DNA from: W1P20-047 sp051878795 | GTDB taxonomy: Bacteria; Actinomycetota; Coriobacteriia; Coriobacteriales; Eggerthellaceae | NCBI GenBank assembly: GCA_051878795.1 | Contig: JBJEKU010000095.1 | Coordinates: 1 to 64,000, forward strand | Length of the DNA: 64,000 nucleotides | Direction of reading: 5' to 3' | In this document: positions 25,629-36,473 of the stretch, one piece after another | Layout: each line of letters begins with the position of its first letter | Numbering within the stretch: the first letter of the stretch is position 1 | Position numbers and translations under genes: made by a program | Notes under the pieces: generated by a model | What the model saw: the letters and a program-made list of their open reading frames with translations, nothing else | Databases searched by the model: none | Told to the model about the DNA's origin: nothing

Positions 25629-25663
25629 GCAAAAAGGCCCGGCCGCAGAGCGGTCGGGCCTTT
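25629..25663 (-). terminator. terminator after NSS symporter gene
   Basis: The arms AAAGGCCCGACCGC and GCGGCCGGGCCTTT (minus strand) form a stem of about 14 bp with a 3-nt loop and end in TTTTT. It lies 28 nt after the symporter stop and upstream of the ychF promoter. Confidence 0.92.
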
Positions 25664-25690
25664 GAAGCAAGCTTTTGCGTAAAACCGATG

Positions 25691-27070
25691 CTACATCGAG
25701 AAGAATCCGAATTGGGCTGCGACGTAGGCGATGAGGATGATCGTGACCAGAACGGGGGCAACGTACTTGATCATGACCACGAACAGGCCCTCGGACTTGA
25801 ACTTGCTCGAAATCTTGACTTCGTCGATGATCACCTTCGGCTTCACGATCCAGCCGATGAAGATGCAGGTCATCAAGGATGCAATGGGCATCATGACGGA
25901 GTTGGAGATGAAGTCCAGGAAGTCCAGGATAGAAGAGCCCTCGCCAAGCGGCTGGATGAAGGACAGGTCGTTATAGCCCAGGTTGACGATCGTCGCCGCA
26001 ACGAGCACATAGACGGTAACGATGATGAAAGCCCTGCGGCGGGAGGACTTCAGGGAGTCCTGGACGATGGAAACGCAGGTTTCGGTCAGGGAGATGGCAG
26101 AGGTCAAGGCTGCGAACATGACCAGCAGGAAGAACGCGAAGCCCAGAACGGTGGCAACGCCGCCGAAGGACTGGAATACCTGGGGAAGCACGATGAACAT
26201 GAGGGAGGGGCCGGAAGCTTCGGCAACAGCCTCGCCGGATCCCATCGCAACGAATGCCGCAGGAACGATCATCAGGCCCGCCAGGAATGCGATACCGGTG
26301 TCGAAGATCTCGATACGGCGGACGGAATGCTCCAGGTCGTCGCCTTTCTTCATGTAGGAGCCGTAGGTCACCATGATGCCCATGGCCAGGCTCAAGCTGT
26401 AGAACATCTGGCCCATGGCGCCGATAACCAGTTCAGGGCTGAACTTGGAGAAGTCGGGAACCAGATAGTACTTCAAGCCGTCGAATGCTCCGGGCATGGT
26501 CATAACATAGATGGAAATGCACAGCGCCATGCCGATGAGCAGGGGCATGAGAATCTTATTGGAGCGCTCGATACCGCCCTTGACACCGAAGAAGATGACC
26601 GCACAGGTGAGCACTACGAATACCGCCATCCAGAAGAAGCTGGAATAATTGCCCGCGATGAAGGAAGTGAAGTAGCCACCGCCATCCGCAAGCGCATCGG
26701 GACCCGCCGTCAGGTATGCGAAGGCATATTTCGCAACCCAACCGCCGATAACGCAATAATACGGGGTGATGATGAAGGGGATGATGGACTGGAAGACACC
26801 GATGAAACGGTACTTCTTCTTCAGGGCACCGAATGCACCGATCGCGCTCAAGCCGGTCTTGCGACCCAGGGCGGTTTCCACCATCATCAGCGCGAAACCG
26901 AAGGTCACGACCAGCACCAAGTACGTGATAAGGAACATGCCGCCGCCGTACTTTGCTGCAAGGTACGGGAAACGCCACATATTTCCCAAGCCGACCGCAG
27001 ATGCGGCAGCCGCCAGGATGAACGCCCATTTGCCCGACCACGAAGAACGGGCAACGGTCTTTTCTTCCAT
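25691..27070 (-). CDS. neurotransmitter:sodium symporter (NSS) family transporter
   Basis: A 459-residue polytopic membrane protein of the LeuT/NSS family, with about 11-12 hydrophobic helices. The helix-1 signature AAASAVGLGNMWRFPYLAAK (about 20-39) contains the Na+ and substrate contacts, and GGGMFLITYL follows. Bacterial NSS members take up amino acids (leucine, tryptophan, tyrosine) or related amines with Na+. Charged residues near the C-terminus are few, as in short bacterial members with 11 helices. The start at 27070 has AAAGGGGGATAC. It appears to be a single-gene transcript bounded by terminators on both sides. The substrate cannot be told from sequence. Confidence 0.93.
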   Translation of the reverse strand: MEEKTVARSSWSGKWAFILAAAASAVGLGNMWRFPYLAAKYGGGMFLITYLVLVVTFGFALMMVETALGRKTGLSAIGAFGALKKKYRFIGVFQSIIPFIITPYYCVIGGWVAKYAFAYLTAGPDALADGGGYFTSFIAGNYSSFFWMAVFVVLTCAVIFFGVKGGIERSNKILMPLLIGMALCISIYVMTMPGAFDGLKYYLVPDFSKFSPELVIGAMGQMFYSLSLAMGIMVTYGSYMKKGDDLEHSVRRIEIFDTGIAFLAGLMIVPAAFVAMGSGEAVAEASGPSLMFIVLPQVFQSFGGVATVLGFAFFLLVMFAALTSAISLTETCVSIVQDSLKSSRRRAFIIVTVYVLVAATIVNLGYNDLSFIQPLGEGSSILDFLDFISNSVMMPIASLMTCIFIGWIVKPKVIIDEVKISSKFKSEGLFVVMIKYVAPVLVTIILIAYVAAQFGFFSM

Positions 27071-27167
27071 GTATCCCCCTTTTTCTCCTGAGTTTTGTCA
27101 ATCTGCAAGACTGTAACGGTTTTTCTCCGATTCATCTCACCGCTATTGGATGTTCTGTTGTTTCGGA

Positions 27168-27210
27168 TGCGAAAAAACGGCAAGCGGCATCGTTTAGGAC
27201 ACGATGCCGC
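27168..27210 (-). terminator. terminator of the dnaE-truA-27626 transcript
   Basis: A 10-bp perfect stem GCGGCATCGT/ACGATGCCGC (27184-27193 and 27201-27210) with a 7-nt loop is followed on the minus strand by TTGCCG and six T residues. The T tract is offset from the stem by about 6 nt, which lowers certainty. Confidence 0.65.
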
Positions 27211-27281
27211 CTTCGATCTGCGGGCAAACGGAACCTCTGGGCAAAACAGCTTCCCCAACTGCTATATGAGCGGGCTTTCCC

Positions 27282-27626
27282 TCATGCGAATCGGGACGAA
27301 TCCACCGAGGTCAGATGGCCATGCGCGTCCTCGAAGACCACGAAGCGCCCATCCCGTGAAGAATAGAGCTGCCTGAAGCACGCTGGGCGCACGGGGATAG
27401 GAGATGGAGTCTGGCCACGGTCATCCCGCTTCCCATGATGGGCGTCGGCACCATCGCGACCATCAAAATCAGAAGCTCCTTTAGCCCCGAAACGCGACTT
27501 GGAACCTCCGCTGCCTTGCACGCTCCGCACGAGGGCGGACAGCAGACCCGCTTTCTTCGGTTCCAGGAACACCCTGCCCCCCGCGCATTCCCAGCAGGCG
27601 GCATCATACGACCTGCGCTCGGGCAT
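27282..27626 (-). CDS. hypothetical protein translationally coupled to truA
   Basis: A 114-residue protein of unknown function. Its ATG (27626) shares one base with the truA stop (TGATG), a typical reinitiation overlap. The N-terminus has a CWEC cysteine pair (about residues 11-14). The middle (about 40-80) is G, S, D and R rich and probably disordered. The C-terminus ends with an ordered-looking stretch containing FRQLYSSRDGRFVVFED and HLTSVDSS. No membrane segment or signal peptide is present. I do not recognise a named family. The terminator behind it (27168-27210) fits the end of the dnaE-truA operon. It occupies what would otherwise be a 555-nt gap. Confidence 0.65.
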   Translation of the reverse strand: MPERRSYDAACWECAGGRVFLEPKKAGLLSALVRSVQGSGGSKSRFGAKGASDFDGRDGADAHHGKRDDRGQTPSPIPVRPACFRQLYSSRDGRFVVFEDAHGHLTSVDSSRFA

Positions 27627-28387
27627 CAGTAGCGGACCCCCCAGAAGATGAGGCCTTGGGCAGGGGCGTTTTCCCCGGCAGCTTCCCGGCGGCGCGCCTC
27701 GAGCACTTCCCCCACCCATTCGGGTCTGCGCTTGCCACGTCCTACGGCAACCAAAGTGCCCACGATGGTTCGGACCATGGAATGCAGGAACGAGCTTCCC
27801 ACGACCTTGATGCAGATCAGCTGCTGGCCCATCACCTCGACCGAATCGATGTCGATGGAAATCACATTGCGGCACGTGGGCTTGCCCACCGCGGAAACCG
27901 CCATGCAGAAGCTCTTGAAATCATGCTCGCCGATCAAGTGGGAAGCACCCTTCCTCATGGCTTCGACATCGAGCGGGGATGTGATCTGCCAGCTGAAATC
28001 ACCCATCACCAGAGGCGGATACGGAGTATTCGCTATGAAGTAACGGTATTCGCGCGCCTTCGCGTCGAAACGGGCGGAAAATCCTTCCCGGGGATGGAGC
28101 ACCTCGCATACGGACATGCGGTCATGGGTCAGGGCGTTCAGCGAACGCATGAGCGCATCGTCTCGGCGGATGCCCGCCTCAGCTTCGGTCAGATCGAAGC
28201 TCACCACCTGCCCCAAGGCATGCACACCCGAGTCGGTGCGACCGGCGCACACGGTTTGCACAGGGCGCCGGTAGAGCATCTCGAGAGCACGCTCCAACTC
28301 GCCCTGCACGGTCAGCATGCCGGGTTGGCGTGCGAACCCGCAGAACGGCTTCCCATCGTAAGAAAGTTTCAGGGCGAATGTGGGCAT
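27626..28387 (-). CDS. truA: tRNA pseudouridine(38-40) synthase
   Basis: Isomerises uridines 38-40 in the anticodon stem-loop of many tRNAs. The 253-residue protein contains the catalytic Asp in CAGRTDSGVHALGQV (about 47-61), KLSYDGKPFCGFARQ at the N-terminus, and FLHSMVRTIVGTLVAVG near the C-terminus, all TruA landmarks. The start at 28387 directly follows the dnaE stop (TAG then ATG) with GGGAGGTG upstream, so it is coupled to dnaE. In many Gram-positive genomes truA instead follows ecfT; here the ecfA genes lie 29 kb away. Confidence 0.96.
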   Translation of the reverse strand: MPTFALKLSYDGKPFCGFARQPGMLTVQGELERALEMLYRRPVQTVCAGRTDSGVHALGQVVSFDLTEAEAGIRRDDALMRSLNALTHDRMSVCEVLHPREGFSARFDAKAREYRYFIANTPYPPLVMGDFSWQITSPLDVEAMRKGASHLIGEHDFKSFCMAVSAVGKPTCRNVISIDIDSVEVMGQQLICIKVVGSSFLHSMVRTIVGTLVAVGRGKRRPEWVGEVLEARRREAAGENAPAQGLIFWGVRY

Positions 28388-31300
28388 CTACAACACCTCC
28401 CAAACCTGGCGGCCGAACAGCTGATGCAGCTCCGTGTACACCCCGCGATTGCGGGAATCGATCGTCAGGGGCAGCTCTGCCCTGAACTTCCGACCGTCGG
28501 CCTGGCTGACCATGAGGGCAACCCCATCCTGGCCGGGATACTTCTTCAAAATCTGGTTGAGGAAAACCATCGAATCCTGGGTCATGTCGCGTTGCATGAT
28601 CGAGATGGAAACATTCCTAGGCGAATTGTCCACCGGCTCCTCTTCGTGCAGCTCCAAACGGCTGATCTCGAAGGCCATCAGCTGGTTTCCACGGTCGGAG
28701 ACCTCGTACTTTCCCTTCACCTGAACGATCGCGTCCTCTTCGAGATGCTGAGCGAAATCGTCGTACTTGAAGCACACGCAGTCTACCTTTCCGGTGGTGT
28801 CCTCCAGTACGAAATTCGCCATGCGCTTGCCCGTCTTCGTGAGCTTGGTCGCAACATTGGTGACCATTCCCACGAAGATCGCGCTCTTGATTTCCTTATC
28901 GCGTTCCGCAAGGTCGCCCAAACGGAATTTGGAAAGGCGTGCCAGCTGGGCTTGATAGGGCCGCAAGGGATGATCGGAGACGTAGATTTTCAAGATCTCC
29001 TTCTCGTACGACAACAGGGTCCGCTTATCCCACTCGATTCCGTCGGGCGGGGGCACTTCCTCGGAAAAACCCGAATCGACATCATCGGCGAACATGTCGA
29101 ACATGCTGATCTGGCCCGAATCCTTGTCCTTCTGTCGCTTCGCAGCGCTTTCCAGCAAGGTGGTCTCGTCGATGAAGCGCATGAGCTGCTTGCGGGTATA
29201 GCCCGTCGAATCGAAGGCTCCCGCCTTGATGAGGGCTTCCAGGGTCTTGCGGTTATAGCACTTCGAATCCATGCGGTACACGAAGTCGTGGAGGCTGGTG
29301 TAGGGACCGTTCGCATTGCGTTCGCGGATGATTTCCTCGACCACCTTCTCGCCGACACCGCGCACGCCCGCCAATCCGAAACGCACTCCCTCATCCACGG
29401 GCGTGAACTCCAGGTTGGACGAATTGATATCCGGGGGAAGTACCTGCACCCCCGAAGCGCCGCAACTGGCAATGTAGTGGATCAGCTTATCGTTGTTGCC
29501 CATGTAGCTGGACAGTACCGCAGCCATGAATTCCTTGGGATAATGCGCCTTCAGGAAGGCCGTGCGCATGACCAGCACCGCATAGCAGGCGGAGTGCGAC
29601 TTGTTGAATGCATACTCGGCGAAGTGCAGCGCGTCGTTCCACACCTTGCCCGCAACCTCGAGCGAATAGCCGTTTTCCTCCGCACCGGTATTCCAGTCGG
29701 ACTCCAACGACTGCATGACGTCGAGCTTCTTCTTGCCCATGGCCTTGCGCAGCTTATCTGCCTTACCTGCAGAGAAACCGCACATCGCCATGGATATCTG
29801 CATCAACTGCTCCTGGTAGACGATGGTGCCGTAGGTTTCCTCCAAGATGGGACGCAGGCGATCGTCGTAATAGACGACGGGGCACTTGCCCTGCCTGCGG
29901 TTCACATAGTCGTCTACGAAGCCGTTCTGAAGAGGACCCGGACGGTTCAACGCAATCGATGCAACGATGTCGGTGAACTGACGGGGCTGCATGCGCGCGA
30001 ACAGCGTGACATACAGGGCGCTTTCCACCTGGAACAATCCATCCATATTGCCCCGGCACATCAGGTCGAAGGCCTTTTCGTCCTCCAAGGGAAGGTCGGT
30101 GGGATTCAACTCGATTCCATAGCGCTCGTAGACATTCTTGCAGGCACGGCTGATCACGCCCAGGGTTCGCAAGCCGAGGAAGTCCATCTTGAGCAGGCCG
30201 AGGTCGGGCGTATAGTGACCGTCGTACTGGGTGATGATGCCGCCGCCCTTGGTATCGCGCTTCACGGGGACATGATCGGACATTGGGTCGCGGCAGATGA
30301 TGGTGGCACAGGCATGCACACCCTCGCCGCGGATCTGCCCTTCGATGGAGAGCGCCGCATCGATGATGGTGCGCGCCTCTTCTTCGGTCTCGTAGGCGTT
30401 CTTCAAGTCGGGATTTGTCTCGATCGCCTTTGAGATGCTGATGCCAAGCTCATCGCCGATCATCTTGCACAGCCTATCGCCCGCGTTATAGCTATAACCC
30501 AGCACACGCGTGGCGTCCCTGACGGCATTCTTCGCCTGCAGCTTACCGAAGGTGATTACACCTGCGATATGGTCTTCGCCATAGACATCTCGAACATGGT
30601 CGATAACATCCTGGCGGTACTGATCGTCGAAGTCGACGTCGATATCGGGCATCTCCACGCGTTCGGGGGAAAGGAAGCGCTCGAAGATCAAGCCATACGG
30701 TAAGGGATCCAAGTCGGTGATCTCCATGGCATAGGCAACGATGGAACCGGCCGCAGAACCACGCCCCGGGCCGACGCCGATGCCGTGCTCTTTCGCCCAT
30801 TGGATATATTCTTGAACGATAAGGAAGTATGCAGGAAAGCCCTGCTGCAGGATGATGCCCGCTTCATGTTCGTATCTGTCCACGATTTCCTTGGGCAGAT
30901 CCTGGATGCTCTTGGTATTCTCGTCACCGTAGCGGAAGATCAGGCCCTTCTCGCACTGCTTGCGGAACCAGGATTCCTCCGTTTCTCCTTCGGGAAGGGG
31001 GAAGCGGGGAAGAATGGAATCGCGTTCCAGTTCGACGTTGCATTTTTCGGCGATCTCAACTGTAGTGTCGCATGCTTCGGGGAAATCGCGCATCGTTTCG
31101 CGCATTTCCTCCTCGGTCTTCATGTAGAACTCTTGGTTCGGGAAGGCCATACGGTCGGGATCGTTCAACTGGGAGCCCGTGCCGATGCAGATCATAAGAT
31201 CCTGCGCCCTCGCGTCTTCCTTCCTCAGGTAATGGAAGTCATTGGCGGCAGTCGTCTTCAACCCCGCTTCGCGGGCAACCTCGGCAAGCTGATGGTTGAG

Positions 31301-31879
31301 CTGGTTCTGGGTCATGCCCGAATCGGTCATGATTCCCTGGTCCTGCAGCTCGATGTAGAAATCGCCTGGCTCGAAGATCTCGGCAAAGCGCTTCGCCCAA
31401 ATAACCGCATCCTCGAATTGGCGGTTATCGAGAAGCTGGGGGATGATGCCGCCGATGCAGGCGCTGGTGCCAATAAGGCCTTCGGAGTACCTCTTGAGCA
31501 TCTCAAGGGTAGTTCTTGGTTTGTAGTAGAAATTCTCGACATGCGATTCGCTCACCAGACGGACGAGGTTGTGATATCCCTCATTCGTCTTCGCAAGCAG
31601 GATCATATGGTACAGCCTGGGTTTACCCTCCCTTTTCAGAGAATCATCGGTTGTGAAGTACACCTCGCAACCGTAGATGGGCTTGACCTTCTTCCCAGTC
31701 TGCTTTTCTACTTTGGCACAAGCGTCGCATAGTTCTGGAACACCGCTCATGACTCCATGATCGGTAATGGCAACCGCCGGCATATCCAATTCTGCCGCCC
31801 GCTTGACCATATCGATGATATGGGTCGCCCCATCGAGGAGCGAATACTCAGTGTGGTTATGAAGATGGACGAATCCCAT
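28388..31879 (-). CDS. dnaE: DNA polymerase III alpha subunit
   Basis: The replicative C-family polymerase, 1163 residues. The PHP domain opens with FVHLHNHTEYSLLDG (about 2-16). The polymerase active site contains GPGRGSAAGS and PDIDVDFDD (about 411-419). A helix-hairpin-helix region follows (FGLAGVRGVGEKV), and a C-terminal OB fold (about 1020-1100) precedes a short tail. It lacks the extra exonuclease domain of PolC, so it is DnaE1-type, as in actinobacteria. The ATG at 31879 fits both the PHP start and GCGAGGCATCGA; a longer frame upstream adds no conserved sequence. A promoter-like element lies 104 nt upstream. Confidence 0.96.
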   Translation of the reverse strand: MGFVHLHNHTEYSLLDGATHIIDMVKRAAELDMPAVAITDHGVMSGVPELCDACAKVEKQTGKKVKPIYGCEVYFTTDDSLKREGKPRLYHMILLAKTNEGYHNLVRLVSESHVENFYYKPRTTLEMLKRYSEGLIGTSACIGGIIPQLLDNRQFEDAVIWAKRFAEIFEPGDFYIELQDQGIMTDSGMTQNQLNHQLAEVAREAGLKTTAANDFHYLRKEDARAQDLMICIGTGSQLNDPDRMAFPNQEFYMKTEEEMRETMRDFPEACDTTVEIAEKCNVELERDSILPRFPLPEGETEESWFRKQCEKGLIFRYGDENTKSIQDLPKEIVDRYEHEAGIILQQGFPAYFLIVQEYIQWAKEHGIGVGPGRGSAAGSIVAYAMEITDLDPLPYGLIFERFLSPERVEMPDIDVDFDDQYRQDVIDHVRDVYGEDHIAGVITFGKLQAKNAVRDATRVLGYSYNAGDRLCKMIGDELGISISKAIETNPDLKNAYETEEEARTIIDAALSIEGQIRGEGVHACATIICRDPMSDHVPVKRDTKGGGIITQYDGHYTPDLGLLKMDFLGLRTLGVISRACKNVYERYGIELNPTDLPLEDEKAFDLMCRGNMDGLFQVESALYVTLFARMQPRQFTDIVASIALNRPGPLQNGFVDDYVNRRQGKCPVVYYDDRLRPILEETYGTIVYQEQLMQISMAMCGFSAGKADKLRKAMGKKKLDVMQSLESDWNTGAEENGYSLEVAGKVWNDALHFAEYAFNKSHSACYAVLVMRTAFLKAHYPKEFMAAVLSSYMGNNDKLIHYIASCGASGVQVLPPDINSSNLEFTPVDEGVRFGLAGVRGVGEKVVEEIIRERNANGPYTSLHDFVYRMDSKCYNRKTLEALIKAGAFDSTGYTRKQLMRFIDETTLLESAAKRQKDKDSGQISMFDMFADDVDSGFSEEVPPPDGIEWDKRTLLSYEKEILKIYVSDHPLRPYQAQLARLSKFRLGDLAERDKEIKSAIFVGMVTNVATKLTKTGKRMANFVLEDTTGKVDCVCFKYDDFAQHLEEDAIVQVKGKYEVSDRGNQLMAFEISRLELHEEEPVDNSPRNVSISIMQRDMTQDSMVFLNQILKKYPGQDGVALMVSQADGRKFRAELPLTIDSRNRGVYTELHQLFGRQVWEVL

Positions 31880-31979
31880 TCGATGCCTCGCAATGCTCTT
31901 TCGATTTGCCCGAGGACTTCCTGGATCGCACACGAAGCTCTGGGCAAAAGCGGCGCAAGGACGCCGTTATTTTCCGCAC

Positions 31980-31991
31980 CCAATCATACCA
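31980..31991 (-). promoter_or_regulatory. extended -10 promoter for dnaE
   Basis: The minus strand reads TGGTATGATTGG, one base different from the element before lysC and gatC. The hexamer TATGAT (31988-31983) is 104 nt before the dnaE ATG. There is no clear -35. Confidence 0.6.
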
Positions 31992-32059
31992 GCGAATGCA
32001 AGGAGGAAAGGCCAACCCCCGCCAATCATCATCACCTGTGCCATAAACGACCCTCAACG

Positions 32060-32087
32060 CGAAAAGGCGCCCCTTTCGGGGCGCCTT
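32060..32087 (-). terminator. terminator of the ATP synthase operon
   Basis: A perfect 10-bp stem AAGGCGCCCC/GGGGCGCCTT with loop of four is followed by TTTT on the minus strand, 29 nt after the atpC stop. Confidence 0.87.
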
Positions 32088-32116
32088 CGATAGCGAAACG
32101 CTCGATGCAAGGAAAT

Positions 32117-32524
32117 TTATGCGGTAACTGCGTGTTCCTGCACCTTGCACCAGGCAAGATCGATGTCCAGCAAGGCACGCTCGGAGCTGCCTTCGGCAAG
32201 ATTGGCAATCTGGGATTCCAATTCCGCTGCCTGTGCCTGAACGCCGGCCAGATCGATATCCGAAACCGGGATGGCCCTGTCAGCCAGAATGATCACCTTT
32301 TCACCAGTCACCTGGACATAACCGCCCTGGAGCGCATAGGTTTGCGCCACCGTGCTCGCATCTGAATACACTCGTGCGATGCCGTCGGCCAAAGAAGAAA
32401 CAAGCGGAGCATGATCCTTCATGAAGCCCATGGAGCCCATTTCACCAGGGACGACAACCATGTGGCATTCCTGCGTATACAGAAGCTGAGCCGGAGTGAC
32501 GATGTCGCAGGTCAAACTAGGCAT
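32117..32524 (-). CDS. atpC: F1 ATP synthase epsilon subunit
   Basis: The central-stalk subunit that couples rotation and can inhibit ATP hydrolysis. The 135-residue protein has the N-terminal beta-sandwich (about 1-85) with VVPGEMGSMGFMKDHAPLVSSL, the epsilon signature, and a C-terminal helical hairpin (about 90-135). It starts 1 nt after the atpD stop, with AAGGAAAACTAAC upstream. Last gene of the atp operon. Confidence 0.95.
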   Translation of the reverse strand: MPSLTCDIVTPAQLLYTQECHMVVVPGEMGSMGFMKDHAPLVSSLADGIARVYSDASTVAQTYALQGGYVQVTGEKVIILADRAIPVSDIDLAGVQAQAAELESQIANLAEGSSERALLDIDLAWCKVQEHAVTA

Positions 32525-32525
32525 G

Positions 32526-33959
<1,434 letters not shown>

Positions 33960-34871
33960 TTATTCCTCCAATGCTGCGGCGCCACCGACGATCTCGTTGA
34001 TCTCGGTAGTAATGGCGCCCTGGCGAACTCGGTTGTAGAACCTCTGAAGGGTCTCAACCATTTCAGTCGCGTTGTCGGTTGCAGATTTCATTGCGGTACG
34101 ACGTGCACCCTGCTCACCGGCAGCGCTGTCGACCAAGCCATGATAGATCATGGTTTTCACATACGCAGGCAGCAATCCGTTAAGGACGGCTTCGGTATCG
34201 GGCTCGAAAATGGTATCGGCCGCGATAGCCTGTGCAGTGCTTTCACCGGCGTTATCGTCGGACGAAACCGCTGGCGTGCTGACATTCGAAGTGTCAACAG
34301 GCAATACGACTTCCTCGCAGAGAACCTGCTCGGCTGCATTCTTGGTGTGGTTATACACCAGAACCACCTTGTCGTACTCGCCGTTAGCGTAACCCTCGAT
34401 CGCCTTGGTGGCGATTGCGGCCGCTTCTTCAACGGTAGGATCCGCAGACAGATCCTTGAAAACCATTTCAAGGTTGATGTTGCGGAAGCTGAAGAAGGAA
34501 ATAGCCTTCTTGCCGCATGCGACGACGTGGCTTTCGATTCCCTCGGCAGCCTTTGCCTTGATGTCCTTTTCGACATGGCGCAGAACGTTCGAGTTGAAGC
34601 CGCCTGCCAGGCCGCGGTCGGAGACCACGGCGATGTACAGGACCCTCTTGACCTCTTCGCGTTCCTGAAGAAGCGGATTGTCGGAGCCAGCCGCACGCGA
34701 CGCGACATTCGCCAGCATTTCACTCATGGAATTGGAATACGGAGCGGAAGCTTCCATGCGCTCGGTAGCGCGACGGATCTTCGCAGCAGAGACCATTTCC
34801 ATGGTACGCGTAATCTGCTTCGTAGAATTTACGGAGCTGATACGCCTTTCGATGTCGTGTAGGTTCGGCAT
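33960..34871 (-). CDS. atpG: F1 ATP synthase gamma subunit
   Basis: The rotor shaft, 303 residues. The two long helices are at the termini: MPNLHDIERRISSVNSTKQI (start) and the end with RFYNRVRQGAITTEINEIVGGA. The middle part (about 205-240) has an acidic, serine-rich insertion (SSDDNAGESTAQ) absent from E. coli gamma, in the region where extra loops occur in other bacteria. The start at 34871 follows GGCAGGTAGCGC, 12 nt after atpA. Confidence 0.96.
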   Translation of the reverse strand: MPNLHDIERRISSVNSTKQITRTMEMVSAAKIRRATERMEASAPYSNSMSEMLANVASRAAGSDNPLLQEREEVKRVLYIAVVSDRGLAGGFNSNVLRHVEKDIKAKAAEGIESHVVACGKKAISFFSFRNINLEMVFKDLSADPTVEEAAAIATKAIEGYANGEYDKVVLVYNHTKNAAEQVLCEEVVLPVDTSNVSTPAVSSDDNAGESTAQAIAADTIFEPDTEAVLNGLLPAYVKTMIYHGLVDSAAGEQGARRTAMKSATDNATEMVETLQRFYNRVRQGAITTEINEIVGGAAALEE

Positions 34872-34883
34872 GCGCTACCTGCC

Positions 34884-36455
34884 TTAAGCCTTGTCCGTAA
34901 CGACGAACTGCTGCTTGAACTGTTCGATGGCGGCATTCAGCTTAGCCTCGATGCCTTCATTGAACTTCTTCTCAGCGTGCAGCTCTGCCAGCAGATCGGC
35001 ATGCGCAGCGCGCAGATAGTCGATGAGCTCGTTGCGGAAACGTACGACGTCCTCTACCGGCAGGTCGTCCAGATAGGCATGGTTGCCAGCATAAACGGCG
35101 ATGGCTTCTTCTTCGAAGGCCATGGGGACATAACGGCCCTGCTTGAGCAGTTCCATCATGCGGGCACCGCGGTTGAGCTGGTCGGTGGTTGCCTTGTCCA
35201 GGTCGGAACCGAACTGGGTGAACGCCTGAAGCTCGCGATAGGAAGCAAGGTCCAGACGCAGGGAGCCTGCAACGCTCTTGACAGCCTTGGTCTGAGCGGA
35301 GCCGCCTACGCGGGAAACGGAGATACCTACGTCTACTGCGGGGCGCTGGCCCTGGAAGAACAGGTCGGTAACCAGGAAGATCTGACCGTCGGTAATGGAG
35401 ATGACATTGGTAGGAATGTAGGCAGAAACGTCGCCTGCCTGGGTTTCGATGATAGGCAGAGCGGTCATGGAACCGCCACCGTTTTCATCGGACATCTTGA
35501 CTGCACGTTCCAGCAAGCGGCTGTGCAGATAGAAGATGTCGCCAGGATATGCTTCGCGTCCCGGCGGACGACGCAGGGTCAGAGACATCTGGCGATATGC
35601 GACGGCCTGCTTGGACAAGTCGTCGTAGATGCACAGAACGTGCTGGCCGGGATTCTCGGCGTTTGCAGGCTTGCCGTCGACGCCGTTGTACACGAAGTAT
35701 TCGCCCATTGCAGCACCTGCCATAGGAGCGATGTACTGCAGGGGAGCGGAGTCAGCTGCGGAAGCGCAGACGATGATGGTGTATTCCATCGCGCCATGCT
35801 TTTCCAGGGTCTCGACGAGACCCGCAACCGTAGAGGCCTTCTGACCGATCGCAACATAGATGCAGATCATGTCCTGGCCCTTCTGGTTGATGATGGTGTC
35901 GACTGCGATAGCAGTCTTACCGGTCTGGCGGTCGCCGATGATGAGTTCTCGCTGGCCACGGCCAATGGGAATCATAGAGTCGACTGCGAGGATGCCGGTC
36001 TGCATAGGTTCGCAAACGGGCTGACGGGAAATAACACCGGGTGCCTTGAACTCGACGGGACGATATGCCTCGGCCTCGATGGGGCCCTTACCGTCGAGAG
36101 GCATGCCCAAGGGGTTCACGACGCGGCCAAGCAGCGCACGACCAGAAGGAACCTCCACGATACGACCAGTGGTGCGTACCATGTCGTTTTCCTTGATTGC
36201 GGTGACCTCGCCCATCAATACGGCGCCGACTTCGTCCTCTTCGAGGTTCTGAGCCATGCCGTAGACGGTCTTGCCGTTGGAACCGGTGAATTCGAGCAAT
36301 TCGCCAGCCATCGCGTCCTTCAGGCCATCGATACGGGCAATACCGTCGCCAACCTGAATTACCGTGCCGACTTCGCGAGATTCAACACTTGTATTCAGCG
36401 CATCGAGCTGCTTGCGCAGCGCGTCGTCGATAGACTGTGCGGTGATTTCAGTCAC
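34884..36455 (-). CDS. atpA: F1 ATP synthase alpha subunit
   Basis: The non-catalytic nucleotide-binding subunit, 523 residues. Walker A is [13 protein letters not shown] (about 172-184), and the alpha/beta signature [17 protein letters not shown] is near 366. Length is slightly above the usual 500-510. The start codon is GTG at 36455; the only ATG close by is out of frame and stops at once, and GGAGGTGAATGTAA lies upstream. It lies 18 nt after atpH. Confidence 0.97.
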   Translation of the reverse strand: MTEITAQSIDDALRKQLDALNTSVESREVGTVIQVGDGIARIDGLKDAMAGELLEFTGSNGKTVYGMAQNLEEDEVGAVLMGEVTAIKENDMVRTTGRIVEVPSGRALLGRVVNPLGMPLDGKGPIEAEAYRPVEFKAPGVISRQPVCEPMQTGILAVDSMIPIGRGQRELIIGDRQTGKTAIAVDTIINQKGQDMICIYVAIGQKASTVAGLVETLEKHGAMEYTIIVCASAADSAPLQYIAPMAGAAMGEYFVYNGVDGKPANAENPGQHVLCIYDDLSKQAVAYRQMSLTLRRPPGREAYPGDIFYLHSRLLERAVKMSDENGGGSMTALPIIETQAGDVSAYIPTNVISITDGQIFLVTDLFFQGQRPAVDVGISVSRVGGSAQTKAVKSVAGSLRLDLASYRELQAFTQFGSDLDKATTDQLNRGARMMELLKQGRYVPMAFEEEAIAVYAGNHAYLDDLPVEDVVRFRNELIDYLRAAHADLLAELHAEKKFNEGIEAKLNAAIEQFKQQFVVTDKA

Positions 36456-36473
36456 TTACATTCACCTCCATCG

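Noticed and set aside
27656..30433. Long open frame (about 925 codons) on the plus strand opposite truA and dnaE
   Set aside because: It mirrors conserved genes; such antisense frames are common in GC-rich coding DNA.
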